Source: Arenicola marina (Eukaryota; Annelida; Polychaeta; Arenicolidae). From it: a stretch of 64,000 nucleotides of DNA. Of this stretch, positions 55,754-64,000 are shown piece after piece; the stretch's first letter is position 1; each line of letters opens with the position of its first letter. Location of the stretch: NCBI GenBank assembly GCA_964019135.1, contig OZ025256.1, positions 16,871,911 to 16,935,910 of the forward strand, given 5' to 3'. Under the pieces are notes generated by a model. It was not told where the DNA came from and did no database searches. It saw only the letters and a program-made list of their open reading frames with translations. The position numbers and the translations under genes are program-made.

Positions 55754-57838
55754 TGACTTTAATAACAGCACATCCTCCCTTTGAGACATGGTTTTGGGTC
55801 GTGGTGAGCATGTGCCTGTTGCGAAGACTCCAGAAGGTAGGCCTACAATAAAGAACAGATGGCCAGTTTGAAGATCAAAGTAAAATTCTACAAGATAAAA
55901 CTCACCATGTGAATGGAGAATCTCAGCAGATACAGTTTCACCAGATATCTTCTAGGTGACGAATTGCATGCTGGGCTCGCCTTAGCATTCGCCAATAGCC
56001 ATTTGGCGAGAAAATTCGGGATTTGGCGATAAGAACTTCCTGGACACTCGCCAAAATGGCGAATATAAAATTTCAACTACAAACACATTTTTATTCATGT
56101 TTTTTTCAACAAATATATTTGGCTAATTTTGACTAATGTTTTTCCACGGAATTAGCCAAATTGGCTAATGAAAAAAATATCCTAGCGCGAGCCCAGGCAT
56201 GCAATAATCTCATTGTGGAAACTAGGCTTAATTAGAACAGTAGAAGTGTATAAAAAGTATAAATATAAGGCTTTTGGCTATTTCAAGAAAGCACTATAAT
56301 TGACCCATTATTAACCTGTTGAAGCGGATTATAATGAATTGTAATTGCACACAGTCATAAATACTGACTAAGGTAAGCTTGGTGACAATGCCACTGGTTA
56401 AAGTTACATGTCAAACTCTTTCCCACCAAAACTAAAGAGGTCAAAATACAAATAAGAATCAGTCCTTGAATCATTCAAGATTTCTTATGTCTATACTTCA
56501 CCCATGCCAGACTGCCAAATAGTGTCTCTTAGCCCTGCCTGTGATATCAATTTGCCACAAGTTTTTATTTTAGCATGTTTAGTGGTAAACATCATCAGTT
56601 TTTGGGCTTTACAATGCTTTGGTACAAGTAGCAGTGCAGTGAGCAGGTGAGTTCTGTATTGTCCAGGGATGGACACGATTGCCACACCAAAGCCTAAATG
56701 GCAATGTTTATCAGGTTTCTGAATTTATAGAATGAAACAATCAAGTTTTCTGCAAATTTTGATATAAATTTTGCCTGGGCTTAATTTTGGCGGGAAAGAA
56801 CTCTACTTGCAACTTTAAGTTGACATTATTACAGAGCACAGGACCCCAAGTATTAGCTGTATAGGGTAGATCTAGGCTAGTTGACAGATCTGAGGTTTTC
56901 TAGCGAAAAATGGAGTTAATTGTTTAATCAGATATAGATATATATAGTGGTTGACAAGCCTCAGGAGAGACTGTTAGGTCTTTTGAAAAAGAATAGATCT
57001 ATAGTTATTAGTGCAGTGATTGCGCAAGAAGCAAAAGCTGGTTAAAATAATTTGCAGATTGCTGAGAATCTTACAAAATAGATGTCAAGGTAGCTGTCAG
57101 ATATGAAGGCTTCTGTCTGGTGAAATAGACAGAATTTCATATTAATAAGATAATGAAAGTTTATTTCAGCAAGTTAAAAATCTCTGGTACCTGCGCAATC
57201 ACTGGTCTATCTTCTATATGCATATTTAGGAATTCAGATATATCTGGAAGTACACTGCATGGGACTAAAGATATTCTTGTATGGATCATGAATAGTTCAT
57301 ATCAGTAGCATTATCAGCCTGGTGACTACAGGATGCTTGAACCTGCTGATACAGCAATTTCTACATACATTGTCAGCTTATGAGCTTCAAGATATTTTGC
57401 AGAAATTTCCTGGACACATTGGCTGATTGAATGTTAACTATATGATTTAGATATGTTTTTGTGTCATAAACAATACAAAAAATTAGAGTTGAAGTTTTAA
57501 TAATATAGTACAAGTGACAGCAATACTTTTCCATAGAACATATACATTTTAGCCCAAGCAGTGGATTATCAATATGGCCTGATATCTATCTTTTGCCATG
57601 TATGTGTGTGTATTCAATACAAAATTCAACACATTTCCATTCAAGCTATTTTACTGATGGAACATATTACTGTGAGTAACTTTACTTTATTGTTACTCAT
57701 ACAGTATTTTCTTTTCTGAATAACGAATTCCAGATTGTTTTATAAAGTTTTTGTCTTAAAACTGGAACTGACCATGTGTACCTGATGCTTGGTCAGTTCA
57801 GCGTTCTGAGTGAATACATTGTATTGTTTTTTTTTTAG
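55754..57838. other. Upstream region of the 353-aa gene
   Basis: Contains TTGGCGA/TTAGCCAAATTGGC palindromic segments (55985-56200), the piggyBac-like MITE, and about 1 kb of AT-rich sequence ending in the polypyrimidine tract and AG at 57838. A first exon of the downstream gene should lie here or nearer 53 kb, but I cannot place it. Confidence 0.4.
56398..56818. mobile_element. piggyBac-like MITE, copy 2 (TTAA target duplication)
   Basis: 421 bp flanked by TTAA at 56398-56401 and 56815-56818. Collinear with the copy at 20629-21036, for example AAATACAAATAAGAATCAGT and TGTTTATCAGGTTTCTGAAT are identical in both. Clear point differences and small indels show the two are old. Confidence 0.85.
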
Positions 57839-57844
57839 GCTGTG

Positions 57845-58906
57845 ATGGAGGTGTATGACGGTTGTTACTGCTGTGTCAAGCCTTCCACATCCCACAACGG
57901 ACATTCAATGACCTCAGCATCTGGTTCCCTGTCAGGTGGAGGTGCTGCATACAGCTGGACGCAAGAGGCACCACGTGATCAGGCCTCCATGGACCTTGAC
58001 TCGGCTCTCAACGAGCTGGGGATGTTGAGCACCGTGACAGATGGTCGGCGGGAGTACCAACGGGAGGAGGAAGATCGCTACCGGCGCCAGCAGCAGCAGA
58101 GAAGAGCCCGGGCCAGCCTTCCACCTAGGGAGCGCAACCTCAGCGAGTCTGCCTTGGGCGGAGGGGGCGGCTTCTCTGCCGCCACGCCATCCAACAGCCC
58201 TAACAAACCGGGCACCTGCCACATACTCCAACTCAACACGCAGTTTGTGACCGGGTTCTCCACCGGGAGCAGCGGCGGGGAGGGCGGCAGCACTTGGAAG
58301 AGCGGCGACCCCACGGGTTTGCAGACGCTCGCCCCGCCGCCCCCGCAGACATCCGGGACTCTGGCCGGCGCCGCCCGACTGGACTTTGGCGAGCGCTACG
58401 ACCAAGCGGAATTGGCCGCTCTGTATAACCGCTGCGTGCGGCTAAAACAAAACCGAGGACGTCATAATAAGAAACCGTACGAGTTTCCCAGGCGATGTGA
58501 GCGCATGGAGTCTTCGATCAGGATTGAGCAGGTGATGTCTCTTCCCGTACCGATATTTTCCCTCGATCAGGGACCAGCGATTCACATCGATGGCTTATTG
58601 TACAACAGCAGAGAACAAGAACTTGAACCGCCCACGTTCTGTCGGTCCCTGGAGAGAACCGGCAGACCGCCAGGCGCCGAGAAGCGCTGCGCCAGCTCCA
58701 ACGCGAGTACCCCTGAAAAGAAAGAGAACCGAACCTCATTCGATCTCCACATCGAGGCCGCGTCCGTCACGCGCTCTAGGTCTCTCGACGACTTAGATCT
58801 CTCCAAACTCAGCGTCACTGACTCAGAAAACCACAACTTTATTCAAGAAAGAAAAGACATTGATCATGTTTCTCAGCGTTTGCTAAACTTCCATGTCCAA
58901 GAATAA
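57845..58906 (+). CDS. Terminal coding exon of an unrecognised plus-strand gene, 353 aa
   Basis: An open frame of 353 codons begins MEVYDGCYCCVKPSTSHNGH and ends in NFHVQE, stop TAA at 58904-58906. The exon opens at 57839 after a long T run ending in AG, so at least one upstream exon, probably 5' UTR, exists. The protein is soluble-looking and low-complexity: an acidic LDSALNELG segment (about residues 36-55), a Gln/Arg-rich patch (about 70-90), a Gly-rich region, a basic GRHNKKPYEFPRRCER segment (about 207-222), and a C-terminal Ser/Arg-Asp/Leu motif (RSRSLDDLDLSKL). No transmembrane segment or catalytic motif is visible. GC content rises sharply over the exon, and codon use looks genuine. 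I do not recognise the family and offer no function. It lies head to head with TUBGCP5. Confidence 0.75.
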   Translation: MEVYDGCYCCVKPSTSHNGHSMTSASGSLSGGGAAYSWTQEAPRDQASMDLDSALNELGMLSTVTDGRREYQREEEDRYRRQQQQRRARASLPPRERNLSESALGGGGGFSAATPSNSPNKPGTCHILQLNTQFVTGFSTGSSGGEGGSTWKSGDPTGLQTLAPPPPQTSGTLAGAARLDFGERYDQAELAALYNRCVRLKQNRGRHNKKPYEFPRRCERMESSIRIEQVMSLPVPIFSLDQGPAIHIDGLLYNSREQELEPPTFCRSLERTGRPPGAEKRCASSNASTPEKKENRTSFDLHIEAASVTRSRSLDDLDLSKLSVTDSENHNFIQERKDIDHVSQRLLNFHVQE

Positions 58907-59300
58907 TTGAATTGGGGAAGTTTTCATGGCTGTTGGAGGCTTTTCCTGGGTGACCGATTACTAAAATTGCTCTATTTTAGTTTGGGTGTCTTTACTCGGA
59001 ACCTCCTGTCCACGTTGGTCGCCCGTCGTTACCATGGTTACGGTTTTTGTCGGAATCTCCGAATCGGGTGGGGTGCGGCCCTTCGCCGCGTATGTTGTCT
59101 TATGGAAACTACAGCATGAGACGTTTTTTTCTGTTGAGCATTACTAGTCTTGAAATTGTTTGCTCATGGATTTTTTTTCGCTGGATTACCTGCTGAGTGG
59201 ATAATAGAGAAGTATGTAGCTTGTCCACGTATTGTTCATGATATCGGTATGTAACATTATGTAAAATGTTCGGCGTTATAAGGTTATGCTGAGTTGAAGA
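58907..59300 (+). other. Probable 3' UTR of the 353-aa gene
   Basis: AT-rich non-coding sequence directly after the stop codon at 58906. No canonical AATAAA is evident before the SINE at about 59323; a poly(A) run lies at 59958-59979 and an AATAAA at about 62271, so the true 3' end cannot be placed by eye. Confidence 0.35.
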
Positions 59301-59322
59301 TTGGTTATATATACTGAGGAGC

Positions 59323-59560
59323 GCCCCGTGGCCTAGTAGGTAGCGCGTTTGGCTCTTGTCGAGTATGATTTGCTAGGCCAGCCAAAGCGGCCGGTGCGTG
59401 GTTCGAAGCCCGCCTGTGCAAATGCTCATTTTTTTTTGCGGGATAAAGATTCCATGCCGTTTGTTCGCAAACAGTAGAGGGGGTTACTCCCCGGAGACCT
59501 GGCTCATCGCTATATTGACCCTTATCATTTTTGCGATGTGACGTAGAGGTTACACTTACA
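59323..59560 (+). mobile_element. SINE related to family 2 with a different tRNA-like head
   Basis: Head GCCCCGTGGCCTAGTAGGTA with GCGCGTTTGGCTCTTG, B box GCGTGGTTCGAAGCCCGCC, then a body with GCGGGATAAAGATTCCATGC and GGGTTACTCCCCGGAGACCT and a tail similar to family 2. Folding into a proper cloverleaf is poor, so this is not called a tRNA gene. Confidence 0.65.
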
Positions 59561-60482
59561 GCGTCCGAATTAAACCTGTCCACGTCTTACTCGTGCTGGT
59601 AAAATGTTCATGGACTGTGGGATGAAATCTGACTTACATGAGAAGTTACATACCTGTGCAATAATAACCCTCTTTAATTGTTTCTTCTTCCGCGTCATTC
59701 TGTTGAAAGCTTCAGTTGGCATTGATAATAGAGTTATAGTTTGGGCATATTTTAATTGGCGGAGATGAAACGCTTTACTTGTGTTCGTGGCTAAGCGTTG
59801 GTTATCTTTACCGTATTTCCCTTTCTGATATATTAAACACATTTCATTTAGAAAAAATAATTCCGAAGTACATTGTTATGTTTAGGGCTGCACATAATCT
59901 TGAAAACAGGTGTAGACTATAAATATATTCTGCAGAACTTGGAGAATGAGTTTTGTAAAAAAAAAAAAAAAAAAAAAAGCTAAATTATTTGGATGGTTGT
60001 AATGACGCACACTTATGTGCATTGTCTTATGTTATTGCAAACAATATTGAATAATTGGTTAACAGTCTATTCCGTCACCAGCTACTTCAATCGCTATCGT
60101 GATAACATTATGTTTGTAATGTCGCCTTACCTATAATATTTTGGTCTGGTGCATTATTTGCACAAGACAGCTGGTTGGTGAATATTAGAAGATATGGAAA
60201 TACGGTAAACCGATGTATAGTGTCTGATTGATGCCCAGTGACCTATGTCACTGGGCACTGGAACACGTGTTATCGTAGAAGAATAAGTGATCAGGGTAAA
60301 AGTCATCTCCGCAAGTAAATAAGCAGAACGGGCCTATTTAATTTTCACCGGAATGCCCTACGTTTTTTTCTTGGATCTCCTTCGAATTTCCTCTTTTTTT
60401 CTGGCACAACTAACCCTGCTTTTCTCTACATTTCCTGTTCCTTTCTGGCACAACTAGCTTAATTTACCTCTACTTTTTTCGG

Positions 60483-60744
60483 GGGCCGCCCCGATAGCTC
60501 AGTGGGTTAGAGCGCTCGCCTTGAGTGCTCTGGCCACCTGAGAGCCTAACGGCACGTAGATCGGTGGTTCGAGCCCCGCTATGGCCATGTCTGTGTGGTC
60601 GCAGGATAGAGATCCCATGTCTTTCTTAGCAATGAGTAGGGGGGTACCTACGGGGACATGGCTCCATCCATTCATCCTTCTACCATTGACGCGATATGAC
60701 CAAAAAGTGGTTAAAGCGTCCTAAATATACAACCAACCAACCTC
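60483..60744 (+). mobile_element. Full-length SINE family 2 with target duplication
   Basis: Head GCCCCGATAGCTCAGTGGGT with TAGAGCGCTCGCCTTGAG (Leu-type, long variable arm), B box GGTGGTTCGAGCCCCGC, body CATGTCTGTGTGGTCGCAGG, tail TTGACGCGATATGACCAAAA to ATATACAACCAACCAA. Flanks ACCTCTACTTTTT (left) and ACCTCTACCTTTT (right) look like the target-site duplication, which marks it as a retroposed copy. Confidence 0.85.
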
Positions 60745-62412
60745 TACCTTTTGCGTGAGTGGTCAATCACAGGCCTGGGATACACGAATGGTAACGTTGT
60801 TCATTCAACCAGTAAACATGGCGCCGTTCGCCTACAGATCGCCTCCTAGAGGTTCCCCTGTACTGGGTAAAGTATACGGCAGGTAATAAGGTCCACAATC
60901 TTCAAAGCTAGCCGTTATGAGATGATGGTCGCTTTATAACTATGCAGGTACCGCTAGGCCTAATCGTCATTTACACTCTTGTTGAAGCGAGATAGTACCA
61001 GCAAACTAATACTATCAAAAGTCTTTGCTGATCACGAACGGATTGTCTGTGAATTATGTGAAGCGACGGTTGATCAAGTGCGTCCTGGCCTGGCTTAGCC
61101 AACAGGGAGTTACACCAATCATCATGTTGACTTTGGTATTGGTCAATGTTAATGTTATCTGGTCCCAGGTTACATTTTGAGTAGCCGTGTTTTCGCGGAC
61201 TTAGCAGACATTATTTTTCGCGTGGTCAAACCAACCTCTCATCATGGGCTGTATCCCAAGGAAACAAAACTGTGCCCCCCCGCCCCATCCTCCACCGCTC
61301 TGCGTCCCCGCCGCCACCCCCAATGTTCTCAATACTGCTGTTTCGATTCACCACCACTAGATGTCGCTTGGGTGAATATCCTGATCGACTGCAGATAAAT
61401 AGGTGGTGGGTTCAACCCCCAACTACGTGTGGAGCTGTTCACTATGTTTCATCTCGGTGTGACGGCTGTTCGTTGGCCCATTTATAATTTCTGTGTACGA
61501 ACACTATACCACCAACAATCCAACAAGAAAGTGAGAAACGAAACTAGTTTTGAATGGAAAGAACCTTTTGACTTAGTTCGCAACTCAGTAGGTAAGCATC
61601 TAGGCATGCGCCAAGTTCGTGAACACCTCACCCGCTTTGTGTGAGACTGAGCTGTCTTCTTGCAAGCATTATTTGATTTTTGATGAGCCTTAGATATAAA
61701 CTGTTTACAAGAGAGAGAGGGGGGAGAGGTGGGTCCACTACCTGAGGCCGGTGCCAGACTTCCAAATTGTGCTCCTACGGTGTGGGTCCCATCTTCCATG
61801 TCAGAGCCCGCGAAATTGTAGTAAAAGGTCGGCGCGAGTTTACGTGGAGGAACGACCAAGGTTTGAAACGCTGATTGTTGAATCCAAGGTTCGCATTGTG
61901 TGGTACGATAGTGAGCGAAGAATGTTTGCTGTGGTTACTAACTGTATGCAAGGTTGACATATATATTAATTTATCGCATGTATATTTATGAGTGTCGATA
62001 ACTCTTGCATGCATGGACATTAATTTGTCGAGTAGCTATATAAATACCTATCATTGAACGTTGTCTTTCGTCTTCAGCGTAAGCTTGTTTTTCTTTTCAT
62101 TTGTAGAACTTCTCTCATCTCTCTCTTACATTTATTTCCTGCTGTAGTTTCATTGTAGTCAAATTATGTTTTCAAACAATGAGTTATTGGTTGTTGCCAT
62201 GGTTACTGTCGCTGAAGTTAGAAGGAAGACTTTAAGAAACGCGAGTCGTTTGTTAAAGAAAAATTGCAGAATAAAGTATTATGCGGTTGATGTTTTTGTC
62301 TTTGATCAATTTTTTTACACATTATCACTGCTCAGGAGTCTTTAAGGATTCCCCATTACAGCTAACTTTATCGTTGCTTGTTTTGTCCTACGCCTCCGAA
62401 TGGTTTCTAGTG

Positions 62413-62636
62413 GTCGGCCCGGTAGCTCAGTGGGCTAAAACGTTCGCCGTAAGTGATCTGGCCACCTGAGAACCTAACGGCACATGGATCGGTGGTTCGA
62501 GCTCCGCTGTGGCCATGTCTGTGTGGTCGCAAAGAGTAGGGAGTTACCCCCCGGTGACATGGCTCCACTCTCCCTACCTTTTCCCGTTGACGCGATATGA
62601 CCAAAGTGGTTAAAGCGTCCTGAATATACAACCAAC
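62413..62636 (+). mobile_element. SINE family 2, second full copy
   Basis: Head GGCCCGGTAGCTCAGTGGGC, B box ATCGGTGGTTCGAGCTCCGC, body with GTCTGTGTGGTCGCAAAGAG and CCCCGGTGACATGGCTCCAC, tail GTTGACGCGATATGACCAAA to AATATACAACCAACCAA. Slightly shorter in the body than the 60483 copy. Confidence 0.85.
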
Positions 62637-64000
62637 CAAGCAGAAATAACTTTCTGAAACCTGTATATCCAAAAATCTGATTCTTCAGATGAACTGTTAC
62701 ATAACTAAGCCAAACGACCGCTGCCAACCAGTTGTCAAACTCCACCCATAGTATTAGAGACCGAAAAAACAGAAGCCTAGTATCATGAACTTGCCAGAGA
62801 AAAATAATTTAAGCCACACGAATAAGTATATGTCTGTATTCTAATATTTATTGAACGGATTGGAACTTAGTAAAATTCTCGGCCACGTCATACTCTTCAC
62901 AGAACACAGCACCACGTTAACACACAACGTCACCAACATAGCACTTTGGTTATATATGGATACAACGGCTATCGATACACATCAGTGAAATATCCACATA
63001 TGGAACCTGGAGTTTTCAAAGTGCTACCAGGTGTTTCCACACAGTCTGGCATCAGGGCTCAAAGAGTACTCTTACAATACTTTGCTCTCCGAATAATAGG
63101 GCCCCAAAGGTCCTTTCGACACGGCGACATGGCGATTTTTAAAATCAACAAGGCGACATTGGGGCTGGCTTAAAATCGACATTCGATATAAGACTGAACG
63201 ACACGCGACATGAAATTCTTCTTAAAATCAAGATGCGACATGGCTAGTAGAAATAACCTGGACATATTCTTCGATCTGTTGTTCAGTGTTAATTTATACA
63301 TTCCCAAAGACGTGGCAAATACAGCATCAACAAGGCTCAGAGTTTGATGACACAATAACGCCACGTAAAGGTATTTCCTTGAGTGTTCTTGGAATATGGC
63401 TTAGAGCGTGCAATGACGGTTATCATAAATGCCATGAAGTGTTCTATTTGACACTAAGATAACCACCTCAGCGTAACTTGTAACAACAGAACTATCGTAA
63501 AGTAATGCTGTATTTTGGTCATTAATGCATGAGTACAAATCTAATGCAATAAATAAGAGGGTAATTAGTAAGGACTTTTTTTGTTTGAATGAGGGGGGAA
63601 TATGCAATACGTCTTCAAAAGTTAAACATTACTGCCCTGATTGCCAACCTGAAAAGTAAAATCGAGGACTCGTACATTTCTTTACCAGCCAAAACTAACA
63701 TGATCAGGCCATTTGTCCAGCAAGTTATTCTATAGGTGAACGATTACCGAGTGAGCATTTTTAGTGATATAATTAAATTAAGTAGAACATAGGTGAAGCC
63801 TATGAACATAATTCCTCAAATGCGAACAGCCTCATTTCGCGCTCTCAATCGTGGAAGCTTAAATTCCATCGTCTGTTTTAGCATTTGACGCGAAATCATC
63901 TCCTTGGTAGCATTTTATAACAAATGTTTGCCAAGGCCTGATGTTGCGCATATACGTGAACACCATAAGACATATATCACTGTAATAGTAATAGATCTAG

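Larger units (their letters stand above)
59980..64000. other. Right flank, no gene seen
   Basis: Apart from the two family 2 SINEs this 4-kb stretch holds no supportable coding region. Open frames up to 125 codons lack codon bias or recognisable sequence. Around 63110-63240 there are repeated GCGACATGGCGA and TTTTTAAAATC segments arranged as imperfect palindromes. Confidence 0.5.

Noticed and set aside
57932-58405. 157-codon minus-strand frame overlapping the 353-aa exon
   Set aside because: It is antisense to a GC-rich coding exon; such shadows are expected and the sequence is unremarkable.
61482-61859. 125-codon minus-strand frame in the right flank
   Set aside because: No splice context, low-complexity and SINE-poor flank, and no recognisable residues; not supportable as a gene.
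1-64000. Arrays as pure assembly artefacts
   Set aside because: Copies carry many scattered, phylogenetically structured variants and array edges join unique sequence cleanly, so the arrays are real, although exact copy numbers and duplicated blocks may be imprecise.

Overview
The window is animal nuclear DNA dominated by one complete, very repeat-inflated gene. On the minus strand, 22 exons between 53019 and 400 assemble into a full-length orthologue of TUBGCP5 (gamma-tubulin complex component 5, GCP5). The open frame is about 1030 codons (human GCP5 is about 1024, from memory). It has a start codon with an in-frame stop just upstream, matching phases at every junction, and a terminal exon with a stop. 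One single-base frame break sits in exon 17. A second, shorter gene lies head to head on the plus strand (353-codon terminal exon at 57845-58906); I do not recognise its family.

About 35 kb of the 64 kb (roughly 55 percent) is intronic minisatellite, in five large arrays: A (58-bp unit, 725-2310), B (63 bp, 4376-12515), C (79 bp, 14437-20402), D (52/45 bp, 25704-42586) and E (54 bp, 45834-48373). Three of them start exactly on a TUBGCP5 splice junction and copy it. A and B copy the last exon bases plus the 5' splice site of exons 21 and 18. D copies the 3' splice site of exon 10. In each case the authentic site is the exon-proximal copy and the array extends into the intron, so the gene carries about 23, 129 and 330 decoy splice sites. 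Arrays B, C and E also carry tRNA-derived SINE sequence. For B, the unit runs from a GGTTC at the end of exon 18 to a GGTTC in the B box of an adjacent SINE, which suggests how it was born.

The remaining intronic and flanking DNA carries two tRNA-headed SINE families, a two-copy TTAA-flanked piggyBac-like MITE, a MITE nested inside array A, a roughly 0.97-kb TIR element, and a cluster of three large inverted-repeat (foldback) elements between 51.5 and 55.8 kb around the start of TUBGCP5. A cluster of perfect TGACGTCA palindromes lies just downstream of the TUBGCP5 stop.

The organism is a metazoan with vertebrate-like GCP5 sequence, abundant tRNA-SINEs, foldback elements and exon-boundary minisatellites. 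A cephalochordate (amphioxus) is my best guess: from memory and unverified, minisatellites overlapping exon/intron boundaries have been reported there. Another marine invertebrate is possible. All exon calls come from reading splice sites, phase and similarity to remembered human GCP5, without an alignment program.
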